Assembly (NCBI RefSeq): GCF_901875635.1
Contig: NZ_CABFMN010000089.1
Coordinates: 1 to 64,000, forward strand
From: Xylophilus ampelinus
GTDB taxonomy: Bacteria; Pseudomonadota; Gammaproteobacteria; Burkholderiales; Burkholderiaceae_C
Direction: 5' to 3'
Length of the DNA: 64,000 nt
The position numbers and the translations under genes were made by a program. Below the pieces are notes generated by a model. That model did no database searches, had not been told where the DNA came from, and saw only the letters and a program-made list of their open reading frames with translations. Below are positions 39,845-48,369 of the stretch, piece by piece. Each line of letters starts with the position of its first letter. The first letter of the stretch is position 1.

Positions 39845-41557
39845 ATGCTGCCCCCAAAAGTGCCGATTCCACAAATCGTCATTCCCATGTCAGGCTTCGG
39901 CGAGCGCTTTCGTCGTGCGGGCTATCGCCTGCCAAAGCCCCTCATTCCGGTCGACGGCCGCCCCATCATCGAGCATGTGGTGGACATGTTTCCGGGCGCA
40001 GAGAACTTCGTCTTCATCTGCAGCCAGGAACACCTGGACAACGCCGACTATCGGATGCGCGAGACGCTCGAGCGCATTTGCCCGACCGGCAGGATCGTCG
40101 GGATACTGCCGCACAAGCTCGGCCCCATCCACGCCGTGCTGCAGGCCACGGAATTTCTCGATCCGGATCGCCCGGTGGTCGTGAACTACTGCGATTTCAG
40201 CTGCTATTGGGATTGGCACCATTTCGTCGAATTCGTCAGGGGGAGCCACTGCGACGGTGCGGTTCCCGCGTACCGCGGCTTCCATCCGCACAGCCTCGGC
40301 ACCACCAACTACGCGTACATGCGCGAGTCGGGCGGATGGATGCTCGACATCCAGGAGAAACAGCCTTTCACCGACGATCGCATGCAGGAATATGCCTCCA
40401 GCGGCACGTACTACTTTCGGTCCGCGAGGCTGATGGCGACCGCCTTCGACGAAACGCTCAGCGAAAATCGGCACGTAGGCGGCGAGTTCTATGTGAGCTT
40501 GGCGTACAAAAGCCTGCTGCGTCAGGGCATGCGGGTGGCGGTCTATGAGCTGCAGCACTTCTTGCAATGGGGAACACCGGCGGACTTGGAGGAATACCAG
40601 AACTGGTCGAACGCTTTTCAGTCGCTGTGTGAGCACGCCCCGGTGCCGGCTATCGAGGGCGCGGCCGCCGTCTTTCCCATGGCTGGCATGGGCGAGCGCT
40701 TTTCGCGCGAAGGCTACACGGCGGCCAAACCATTGATCCAGGTTTCTGGCGAACCGATGGCCGTTCAGTCCGCGCGGGACTTGCCGACAGGCACGCATCG
40801 TTCGTTCGTCCTGAGGGCAGACATGCCCGGCGCGGCCGTTGTCGCCCAACGGCTGACGGAGGCCTTTCCCGGCGCGGTCATCGTGACCATCGCCGGAGTG
40901 ACCCAAGGCCAGGCCTGCACCGCGCAAATTGGGCTGGACGCTTTGAAAGAAGTCGCCGACGACGCGCCCGTCACCTTCGGTGTGTGCGACGCAGGTGTGC
41001 TGTACGACAAGCAGCGCTTCGTTGCCCTCGCGAACTCGCCCGACTGGGACGTGGTGGTATGGACGCGGCGAGGTCATCCGCATGCGGCGCGAAACCCGCA
41101 AATGTATGGATGGATCGCAGAACAGCAGGGCGTGATCGAACGCGTGTCGGTGAAGGTCCCGCTGTCCGATCCTCTACACGATCCCATCGTTCTGGGCATC
41201 TTCACATTCCGGAACGCACGGGTGTTCAGGTGCTGCCTCGAGCATCTGCTTGCCCGTGACGGCAAGGTCAACGGCGAGTTCTATTTGGACAGCGTCGTTC
41301 AGGACGCGATCGAACTCGGGTTGGTTTGCCGGACCTTCGAAGTCGATTCCTATTTCTCCTGGGGAACGCCCAACGATCTGAGGACCTTCGAATACTGGCA
41401 ATCGTGCTTCTCGAAGATGGCTTCGCATCCCTACGAATTGGCAAAGGACCAGCGGATTGCGCCGCAGCAGATTTCTGCCCTCCAGCGCCGGTACGCGCCG
41501 GTGCTGCCAACACTCCCGGACCTTGCGAACCTACCCCAAACCCATCCGTCCGCCTGA
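39845..41557 (+). CDS. Tandem sugar-nucleotidyltransferase-like protein (two fused domains)
   Basis: The 570-residue product holds two similar nucleotidyltransferase domains. Domain 1 (about 9-262) starts IVIPMSGFGERFRRAGYRLP followed by KPLIPVDGRPII, has an acidic VVNYCDF near 117 and ends LQWGTPADLEEYQNWSNAF. Domain 2 (about 274-530) starts AVFPMAGMGERFSREGYTAA then KPLIQVSG, has FGVCDAGVLYD, and ends FSWGTPNDLRTFEYWQSCF. Both keep the G-x-G-x-R loop and the lysine of the K-P-L-I block, so both could be active. Such enzymes join a sugar (or other) phosphate to an NTP. A tandem form is unusual. It opens the unassigned cassette of this locus. Confidence 0.8.
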   Translation: MLPPKVPIPQIVIPMSGFGERFRRAGYRLPKPLIPVDGRPIIEHVVDMFPGAENFVFICSQEHLDNADYRMRETLERICPTGRIVGILPHKLGPIHAVLQATEFLDPDRPVVVNYCDFSCYWDWHHFVEFVRGSHCDGAVPAYRGFHPHSLGTTNYAYMRESGGWMLDIQEKQPFTDDRMQEYASSGTYYFRSARLMATAFDETLSENRHVGGEFYVSLAYKSLLRQGMRVAVYELQHFLQWGTPADLEEYQNWSNAFQSLCEHAPVPAIEGAAAVFPMAGMGERFSREGYTAAKPLIQVSGEPMAVQSARDLPTGTHRSFVLRADMPGAAVVAQRLTEAFPGAVIVTIAGVTQGQACTAQIGLDALKEVADDAPVTFGVCDAGVLYDKQRFVALANSPDWDVVVWTRRGHPHAARNPQMYGWIAEQQGVIERVSVKVPLSDPLHDPIVLGIFTFRNARVFRCCLEHLLARDGKVNGEFYLDSVVQDAIELGLVCRTFEVDSYFSWGTPNDLRTFEYWQSCFSKMASHPYELAKDQRIAPQQISALQRRYAPVLPTLPDLANLPQTHPSA

Positions 41558-41571
41558 GTAATCACAACACC

Positions 41572-42168
41572 ATGAAGTACATCGCCCACCGCATCAACAC
41601 CGTCGAGCAGCTTCGTTCCTCGCCCGTGGGGTATGGAGTGGAAGTCGACATCCGCTCCAAGGGCGACGAGTTGATCATTCATCACGATGCGTTCGCCGCC
41701 GGAGAGAACTTCGAACGCTGGATCGAAAGCTATCGCCATGGAACCCTGATTCTCAACGTCAAGGAAGAGGGGCTGGAGAAGCGGCTGTTGGCATTGATGG
41801 CCCACCGCGGCATCGAGGACTTCTTCTTTCTCGATCAATCGTTCCCATTCCTCATTAAGACTTGCCGAGAGGGAGAGCGCAGATGCGCTGTTCGCGTGTC
41901 CGAATACGAAACGATCGAAACGGCAATGGCGCTGGCAGGAAAGGTGGAATGGGTGTGGGTGGATTGCTTCACCCGCTTTCCGTTGTCAGGCGCGCAGGCA
42001 CGCCTTCTGCAGGCAGCCGGCTTCAAGCTTTGCCTCGTGTCTCCGGAACTCCAGGGACGCGACGCGGCAACCGGGATCGCCGAGATGCACGACCTGCTGC
42101 AACGCGAAGGCATTCAGGCTGAAGCGGTGTGTACCAAGCGTCCGGAGCTGTGGGGCGGCACCGCCTGA
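41572..42168 (+). CDS. Glycerophosphodiester phosphodiesterase-like protein, short
   Basis: The 198-residue product shows the first strands of a PI-PLC/GDPD TIM barrel: MKYIAHRIN, GYGVEVDIRSKGDELIIHHD and TLILNVKEEGLEKRLLALM, with the His-Arg, Glu-x-Asp and His-His-Asp sites in place. Full GDPDs are about 240-300 residues, so part of the barrel or its insertion is missing. It might cleave a phosphodiester or bind a phosphorylated intermediate. The start ATG at 41572 follows the nucleotidyltransferase stop by 14 bases, and its stop overlaps the next ATG (TGATG). Confidence 0.65.
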   Translation: MKYIAHRINTVEQLRSSPVGYGVEVDIRSKGDELIIHHDAFAAGENFERWIESYRHGTLILNVKEEGLEKRLLALMAHRGIEDFFFLDQSFPFLIKTCREGERRCAVRVSEYETIETAMALAGKVEWVWVDCFTRFPLSGAQARLLQAAGFKLCLVSPELQGRDAATGIAEMHDLLQREGIQAEAVCTKRPELWGGTA

Positions 42169-44093
42169 TGCTGGCGATCTGGCTGCGGCAGCCGATGTTC
42201 TGGGTTGGCACGGCACTGCGGATCGCCGCGATCGCTGTCGTCCTGGCCGCTCATGGACCGTTCAGTCTTCCCGGCACGGCCATCCCTCCATTGGCCCCGG
42301 CCGGCCCCCTGGCGGACTGGTTCGTGACCGCGCTGGCTGCGAGTGGCCAACATGACGGGACGATTGCCTTGTCTGCCGTTGCGGCAGCCACACTGATTGC
42401 GGATCTGGCAATGCTCGCCGCGCTCCGAAGCCTTCTGGATGTGGGCGAGCGGCGGCTCCTGCAGCTGTACTGGCTATCGCCAGCGGTGCTTTTGGTTGCC
42501 TACCCGCAGCTTGCCTTCGCCGATCTGACGGGAGCGGCGCTCCTTTGCTGGGCGCTCGCTTGCACCCGCCACGACCGTCCGCTACAGGCCGGGTACTTCG
42601 CCGCGCTCTCTCCAGCACTGTCGTTCACCGGCGCCTTTGCAGTCCCGCTTTTCCTCATCTACTACTTCAGAAATCCGACGCGGCGGGCGCAGCTCTCCCG
42701 TTTCGCAGCAGGCCTTGCTGCGGCAGGGCTCCTGGGCCTGATCGTTTGGCTCCCACTGCTGAGTGGGGACTTGATCGCCTCGGACACCACAACCTGGCAC
42801 GAGCAGATTCTGAGCCTCGGTATCTCGACAGGAGCCGGACAAGCCCGCATTCAGGTCGCACCGGTGGTTTACATCCTATGCCTGTTCGCAACTTGGCGCA
42901 TGCGACGCATAGGCCCAGATCTTTTCCTCATCCTATGCGGGCTGATGTACCTGATCCTATCGATGGCCGCAGGCTTGCCGGCCGCCTGGATCCTCTGGGC
43001 AGTTCCGATGCTGGTCTACGTCTGCTCCGAAAGCGGTACCGTCTCGATCGGCCTGACCAACATCCTGGCAGCACTGTACGTGGCCGCCGGCGCTGAAGTG
43101 GCTCCCGACGTCGTGCCTGCCCTCGCCTTTGCCGCCTGCCTGGTGATAACAGCCTCCATCTGGCGCTACAACGTACAGCGAAACGACTTCCTTCGCATTG
43201 CACGCAAGCCGGTCGTGATCGGAATCGCAGGTGATTCGGGCGCTGGCAAGGACACTTTGGTCGACGCCATCGCACACCTTTTCGAGGACCGATCCGTGGT
43301 GCGCCTGTCCGGCGACGACTACCACTTCTGGGATCGCCACAAGCCGATGTGGCGCGTGATGACTCATCTCAATCCGCGAGCGAACGACCTAGGCAAGTTC
43401 GCGCGAGACCTTATTGCGCTGGCCGATGGCAAGGGCATCGTATCGCCGCACTACGACCACGGCAGCGGGCGCATGAGCCGCCCCATACAGACGCAGAGCA
43501 GCGATGTGATTCTTGCGAGCGGGCTACACGCGCTTTACCTGCCGATATTGCGAGACGCCTATGACCTGTCCATCTACCTGGACATCGATGAAGGCCTGCG
43601 TCGTTTCCTGAAGATCAACCGCGACGTCAAGGTTCGTGGCCATTCGCTCGAGCGCGTTCTCACCGCCATTTCCGAACGCGAAGCCGATGCGGGTCAGTTC
43701 ATCAAGCCTCAGCGAGACCACGCTCAGCTCGTGCTATCCCTGCTTCCGACCAACCCCCGGCTGCTGGAAACAGCAACCGACCCTTCCGAACTGCGATTCA
43801 GACTTCTCGTTCGTTCTCCGCACGGCTTCCACGAAGACGCCCTGGTGCGGTCGTTGGTGGCGATCTGCGGACTGCATGTGGACGTTGCTCTGGACGGGGA
43901 CAACTCCACCGTCGAAATGCGCATCGAAGGAGAGACTCACGCCGAAGACATTGCCCTGGCTGCCAAGGCCCTGGTTCCCCAACTGCTGCCATTACTGAAG
44001 CGGCCACCGCGATGGCATGACGGCATTACGGGCTTGATGCAACTGATTGTTCTCGCCCACCTCAACGAAGCCGTCCGGCGGCGACTGCTATGA
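42168..44093 (+). CDS. Polytopic membrane protein fused to a uridine kinase/PRK-like P-loop kinase
   Basis: The 641-residue product has two parts. Residues 1-335 contain about ten hydrophobic helices with a loop pattern reminiscent of GT-C mannosyltransferases (LLQLYWLSPAVLLVAYPQLA; a long polar loop around 200-230). Residues 345-641 are a kinase domain: Walker A IGIAGDSGAGKDTL (351-364), SGDDYHFWDR at 381-390, then LASGLHALYLPILRDAYDLS and an R-E-A-D lid. This matches uridine kinase/phosphoribulokinase proteins. A fusion of a polytopic membrane domain with such a kinase is one I do not recognise. It could phosphorylate a lipid- or membrane-delivered hydroxyl compound. Start and stop both overlap neighbours. 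Confidence 0.75.
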   Translation: MLAIWLRQPMFWVGTALRIAAIAVVLAAHGPFSLPGTAIPPLAPAGPLADWFVTALAASGQHDGTIALSAVAAATLIADLAMLAALRSLLDVGERRLLQLYWLSPAVLLVAYPQLAFADLTGAALLCWALACTRHDRPLQAGYFAALSPALSFTGAFAVPLFLIYYFRNPTRRAQLSRFAAGLAAAGLLGLIVWLPLLSGDLIASDTTTWHEQILSLGISTGAGQARIQVAPVVYILCLFATWRMRRIGPDLFLILCGLMYLILSMAAGLPAAWILWAVPMLVYVCSESGTVSIGLTNILAALYVAAGAEVAPDVVPALAFAACLVITASIWRYNVQRNDFLRIARKPVVIGIAGDSGAGKDTLVDAIAHLFEDRSVVRLSGDDYHFWDRHKPMWRVMTHLNPRANDLGKFARDLIALADGKGIVSPHYDHGSGRMSRPIQTQSSDVILASGLHALYLPILRDAYDLSIYLDIDEGLRRFLKINRDVKVRGHSLERVLTAISEREADAGQFIKPQRDHAQLVLSLLPTNPRLLETATDPSELRFRLLVRSPHGFHEDALVRSLVAICGLHVDVALDGDNSTVEMRIEGETHAEDIALAAKALVPQLLPLLKRPPRWHDGITGLMQLIVLAHLNEAVRRRLL

Positions 44094-44869
44094 CACGAAT
44101 CCATAGACCCGAGCGCCTTGCTCGAATGCCTGATGCCGTGCTTTTCGACACGGACAACACGCTCTACCCCTACGATCCATCACATCATCGAGCGATGGAA
44201 GCCGTGCGCAGCAAGGTGGTCCGCTCCATGTCAATCAGCGAGGCGACCTTCGACTCGGCCTTTGCGGCAGCACGAACTGAGATCAAGCAGCGGCTCAAAG
44301 GCACGGCAGCTTCACACAATCGGCTTCTGTACTTTCAGCGCATGCTGGAGCTCATCGGACTGGGCTCGCAAGTGCTCGTGGCACTCGATCTTGAGCAGAC
44401 GTACTGGCGCACCTTCCTGAGCGTGGCTGAGCTCTTCGAAGGATTGAAGGAATTTCTGGACGATCTACGCCTGGCGGGCGTTCCGACCGCAATCGTTACC
44501 GATCTGACGGCCCAGATCCAGTTTCGCAAGATCGTGTACTTCGGCCTCGACCAGTACTTCGATCACATCGTCACGAGCGAAGAGGCCGGCTTCGACAAAC
44601 CCAATCCCGGTCCTTTCGAGCTCGCAATACAGAAGATGAAAGTGAGCTCGGATGCGATTGTCTGGATGATCGGAGACAACCAGGCCGCGGACATCGCCGG
44701 TGCGCGGCGGGCGATCTCGGCAGTGACTCTGCAGAAATTGCATGCCGGCGTCACCGAAGGCACTGGAGAGGAGCAGCCTGACATGAGCTTCGAGCACTTT
44801 GATCAGCTGCGACTTCTGATCAAGCGCCTTCAGCCCGTGCAGGACCAAGGGATGAAGACCCATGCGTGA
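44090..44869 (+). CDS. HAD superfamily (IA) phosphatase
   Basis: The 259-residue product has HAD motif I in LFDTDNTLYPYD (Asp20 nucleophile, Asp22), a helical cap domain after it (about 30-110), motif II in IVTDLTAQ, the Lys of motif III in GFDKPNPGPF, and motif IV in IGDNQAADIAGA. It should dephosphorylate a small phosphorylated metabolite. It starts inside the previous stop (ATGA) and its end overlaps the aldolase start by eight bases, so all cassette enzymes are translated as one unit. An internal ATG at codon 13 is a possible start. Confidence 0.88.
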   Translation: MTRIHRPERLARMPDAVLFDTDNTLYPYDPSHHRAMEAVRSKVVRSMSISEATFDSAFAAARTEIKQRLKGTAASHNRLLYFQRMLELIGLGSQVLVALDLEQTYWRTFLSVAELFEGLKEFLDDLRLAGVPTAIVTDLTAQIQFRKIVYFGLDQYFDHIVTSEEAGFDKPNPGPFELAIQKMKVSSDAIVWMIGDNQAADIAGARRAISAVTLQKLHAGVTEGTGEEQPDMSFEHFDQLRLLIKRLQPVQDQGMKTHA

Positions 44870-45860
44870 AGAAATCCAGGCGCTCAGCGCTCGACTCGGC
44901 GCCGACCCCATGCTGGTGCAGGGCGCAGGTGGGAACATTTCTTGGAAAGAAGACGGGCGGCTTTGGGTTAAAGCATCCGGGGCTCGGATGCAAGACGCAT
45001 TGGTACGAGATATTTTTGTGCCAGTCAACCTGAAGCAAGCACGCGATCCTCTGGCTCCGGCGCGCGTCGATCCTATCTGGAATAGGGTCGCGAGCCTTCG
45101 TCCATCTATCGAGACATCGCTGCACGCGCTGATGCCACAGCGCGTAGTTGCTCACCTTCATAGCGTCGACTTCATGTCGCGATTGGTTCGCCGATCCTGC
45201 CGGGAGTTATTGAACGATCTTCTACGCGATCGTCGCCATGCTCTCGTGCCATACCACAAGCCGGGCACGGACCTTGCGGCTTCGGTACACCAACTAGTCC
45301 GAGAGCAGCCAAACGCGGACGTGCTCCTGCTCACCAATCACGGGATCGTGGTTGCTGCCAATTCGGCTGAGGAGTTAGATCTCAGGCTTACGGAACTAGT
45401 TTCTAGTCTTGCAAACAACATAAGGCCCATCGCTCGGGCTGCTCTTACAGCCCAGTCGGCGGCACCACATGGCTATCGTCGGCCAGCCGACCCCGCAGTG
45501 GATGATCTCGCGCTCGACGCAGTCACTTTCGACTTCGCGCAAAAGTGCTGGGCGATCACGCCAGACCATGTTGTGTTTCTTGGCGCGAGCTCTAACGCAT
45601 TGACCGACCGGCCCGAAAGGGCGTCAATCGGCGCGCCGTTGGAATTCTTCATCGTCCGGGGCGACGGCGTGTTCATCAGAGATGACGACGCGCATCGAGC
45701 AAACATGATCGAGGAGATGCTGCGTTGCTACCGTGACGTGGCGGTACGGATCGACGACCTCTCTGACGTGGCTCTGCTCAAGGACCACGAGGTGATGGAC
45801 CTTTTGGGATGGGAAGCAGAGCAGTACCGACAGAAGCTCAACGGCGTGGTCGGTCGGTGA
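44862..45860 (+). CDS. Class II aldolase/adducin family protein
   Basis: The 332-residue product opens with a phosphate-binding loop (QGAGGNISWK, then WVKASG) and keeps the zinc-site ligands of fuculose-phosphate aldolase-type enzymes: His98 and His100 in VVAHLHSVDF and His160 in LLTNHGIVVAA. A Glu84 in RPSIETSLH fits the catalytic glutamate. It is longer than the usual 210-230 residues: about 120 C-terminal residues form an unrecognised extra domain. It may split or build a phosphorylated polyol or keto-sugar in the cassette pathway. Confidence 0.82.
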   Translation: MREEIQALSARLGADPMLVQGAGGNISWKEDGRLWVKASGARMQDALVRDIFVPVNLKQARDPLAPARVDPIWNRVASLRPSIETSLHALMPQRVVAHLHSVDFMSRLVRRSCRELLNDLLRDRRHALVPYHKPGTDLAASVHQLVREQPNADVLLLTNHGIVVAANSAEELDLRLTELVSSLANNIRPIARAALTAQSAAPHGYRRPADPAVDDLALDAVTFDFAQKCWAITPDHVVFLGASSNALTDRPERASIGAPLEFFIVRGDGVFIRDDDAHRANMIEEMLRCYRDVAVRIDDLSDVALLKDHEVMDLLGWEAEQYRQKLNGVVGR

Positions 45861-45874
45861 CGGAGGCGCCATCA

Positions 45875-47011
45875 GTGCGTGACAAGTTCAACGTTCTATA
45901 TTTTGTCTACAACACAGAGGACGCGGCGGTCATTCGACGCGTCAAGATGTTCGAGGCCGCAGGGTTGAGGGTGCTGATTGCAGGGTTCAGGCGCCGCGAA
46001 GAGCCGGTGAACATGATCAGCCAGTCCCAAGTTGTGGACCTAGGAAGGACATTCGACGCAAAGCTCACAGGCAGGCTCGGCTCAATCGCCCGCTCCGTGC
46101 CGCGGGCGATTGCTTTGGGACGACATGTCTCGCCGACAGGCTCAATCGTGGCCCGCAACCTTGAAGCACGACTCCTCGCCACGGCCGCACGTTGGAATCC
46201 AAGCGCCAGATTGGCCTCGATAGCTTACGAGGTCTTGGACATCCATGCGTCGCTGACATCAGGCGGGTGGAAGTCCGCAGCCCTCCGATGGATCGAGAGA
46301 AGACTGCTGCGGTCAAGCACTCACCTCGTCATCAGTTCTCCCGCTTTTGTTTCCAGCTACTTCGCTCCGGCCCTGCATGCCTCGCATTCCGTGGTACTTG
46401 TAGAGAACAAAGTTTTCCAACCAGCCCCTTGCGCCGGCCCTGCGCCAAGGCGAGAAATTGGTGCGCGACCGATTGCAATCGGCTGGCACGGCATTCTTCG
46501 CTGCCGAAAAAGCCTTCTATTGATGCTCGCCATGACCGCAGAATGTCCCGGCCGATTCCGAATTCACATCAGCGGCCGAGTTGCGGCAACAGCAATACCA
46601 GACTTCGCCCAACTCATCGCAGGTAGGGCTGATGTCGTCTTTCATGGCCCATACGATTCGCGATCAGGGCTGACCGCCTTGTACCGCCGAATCGACTTCA
46701 TGTGGTCGATTGACTACTTCGAAGAGGGGAAGAATTCGGTGTGGCTCCTACCGAATCGGCTATATGAAGCTTGCCTTTACGGTGTAGTGCCTATTGCCTT
46801 GGAGGGAACACAGACTGCAGCTTGGCTGCAAGAGCGGCGTTGCGGCGTCATTGTGGACTCCGACAACATCGGGGCCGTAACGCAAACGCTCCTCGAGGCA
46901 AGTCTGGAATACTCAACGCTGCAGAATGACGTTTCGAGTTTGCCACGAACTGATGTTGTTGCGACAAGGGACGAGTGCATGCGACTGGCAGCGGCGTTGC
47001 GGATAACTTAA
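45875..47011 (+). CDS. Glycosyltransferase, GT4-like, GTG start
   Basis: The GTG at 45875 is chosen because GGAGG lies eight bases before it; an upstream GTG at 45857 overlaps the aldolase stop. The 378-residue product has FNVLYFVYNTEDAAVIRRVK at the N-terminus and, in the C-terminal half, GWHGILRCRKSLLLMLAMTA and PNRLYEACLYGVVPIALEGT, the acceptor/donor pattern of GT-B enzymes. It is the last gene of the plus-strand block; the next gene is convergent, 43 bases away. Confidence 0.8.
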   Translation: MRDKFNVLYFVYNTEDAAVIRRVKMFEAAGLRVLIAGFRRREEPVNMISQSQVVDLGRTFDAKLTGRLGSIARSVPRAIALGRHVSPTGSIVARNLEARLLATAARWNPSARLASIAYEVLDIHASLTSGGWKSAALRWIERRLLRSSTHLVISSPAFVSSYFAPALHASHSVVLVENKVFQPAPCAGPAPRREIGARPIAIGWHGILRCRKSLLLMLAMTAECPGRFRIHISGRVAATAIPDFAQLIAGRADVVFHGPYDSRSGLTALYRRIDFMWSIDYFEEGKNSVWLLPNRLYEACLYGVVPIALEGTQTAAWLQERRCGVIVDSDNIGAVTQTLLEASLEYSTLQNDVSSLPRTDVVATRDECMRLAAALRIT

Positions 47012-47054
47012 CTGAACAAGCAGCGGGGGCAGTGGAGCAGTTCAGCGCAGCGGC

Positions 47055-48368
47055 TCAGCGTCGGTGTAGTGCTCCTACGATACGTTCAAGCAGGCGCTCT
47101 GCAAGCCGAGGTCGGTAGTCCCTCTTATAGTCGACCGCCGCGGTCGCAACCTCCGGCAGCGGCTTCAGTTGTTCGAAAGTGGTCGACGGCACAACTACCA
47201 CGCCTGATGGCCCCGCACGCTGAATCAACAAGGTCAATTCGTTGAGATGCAACAAGAAGTCTGGCGGCATCGGTTGAGGCCGGTTTTCACTGAGAGCGCG
47301 AAGCATTTCGGCGACACCTAGAAATTTGTCTTGCGCATAGATCTCCCGCCTCCTGAGCCAACTCACCAAGCGGTGTTTGAGAGATCTCCCCACGTTGCGC
47401 TCGCTCTCTACTGCGTGCGACTTCCATCGCCTCATGAGCTTCAGCCTGATGCCACCAACATTGAAGATACGACCCACCAACGGTTGATTTCGGACCGTAT
47501 AGGATTTGCGTGCGCTCAGCCCAACTCGGGAAAAGCGCTCAAGGCGCAAAGCAGTCTGGTCATGAAATGCATTGTCTGCCGAGAGCTCGCCCTCGTCTCC
47601 CACCACACGGAACCGATGATCGCGGGGAGCGACCCAAGAGCACGTGACCCTAGCCGCGCGCCCGCCTTCGAAGGTCAGGCAAGCCACGGAGAGATCTGGC
47701 GTGTCAGAGGGGTTCAAAGGAACATCAGTCTTCTTGTCAATGAGTGTTGTCGAAAACGCAGTTAAAGATTTCACCGGGCCAAAGAGGGCGCATATCCATA
47801 CCAAGTGGTAGGCAACATGCTCGACCGTACATCCTTCTTGCAGTTCTTCTGCATAGGGAAATGGTGCTCCAGTGGGACTTTGGACTTGCTCCAAATGCAT
47901 CAAATGGGCTGGGTTGTCATCAAGCTCGGCGTAGATTAACACCGGCTTTCCCACAGCGCCGTCTCGGACGGCTTTCCAAAGAGTGCTGATTGCGTCGCTG
48001 TATAAATTGCATGGGGCGCCGGTGAGCACCAGTCCTCTGCCGTTCGCCAGTTCAAACAGCTCGCGCGTCTGCGCTATGTCGACCGTGACGGGCTTTTCGC
48101 TATACACATGCTTGCCGGCAACCAGGGCAAGTTTTGTGGTTTCGAAGTGAGATCGAATGCTCGTCAGATTGACCACCACTTGTACGGCCTCGTCAGCGAG
48201 CAGCATCTCGTAACTCGCATACTGACGCAGGCGATAGTGATTCGCCACGGTTGCCAATCGGTCGGTATCGATGTCGTATACGCCAGCGATTTCGATCTCG
48301 TGATGGGCCCAATATGTGCGCATGTAAATATCGAACACATAGCCGCAACCGACGAATGCGATCTTCAT
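47055..48368 (-). CDS. Gfo/Idh/MocA family NAD(P)-dependent oxidoreductase
   Basis: The 437-residue product has a Rossmann start MKIAFVGCGYVFDIYMRTYW, the conserved YSEKPVT (E-K-P motif) and a C-terminal alpha/beta domain with TVEHVAYHLVWICALFG containing the likely catalytic His. These enzymes oxidise or reduce (nucleotide-)sugars or inositols. About 80 extra C-terminal residues (Arg-rich linker, then MLRALSENRPQPMPPDF) extend beyond the typical 350. It follows the next oxidoreductase gene by one base, so both may act on one substrate. Confidence 0.88.
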   Translation of the reverse strand: MKIAFVGCGYVFDIYMRTYWAHHEIEIAGVYDIDTDRLATVANHYRLRQYASYEMLLADEAVQVVVNLTSIRSHFETTKLALVAGKHVYSEKPVTVDIAQTRELFELANGRGLVLTGAPCNLYSDAISTLWKAVRDGAVGKPVLIYAELDDNPAHLMHLEQVQSPTGAPFPYAEELQEGCTVEHVAYHLVWICALFGPVKSLTAFSTTLIDKKTDVPLNPSDTPDLSVACLTFEGGRAARVTCSWVAPRDHRFRVVGDEGELSADNAFHDQTALRLERFSRVGLSARKSYTVRNQPLVGRIFNVGGIRLKLMRRWKSHAVESERNVGRSLKHRLVSWLRRREIYAQDKFLGVAEMLRALSENRPQPMPPDFLLHLNELTLLIQRAGPSGVVVVPSTTFEQLKPLPEVATAAVDYKRDYRPRLAERLLERIVGALHRR

Positions 48369-48369
48369 A

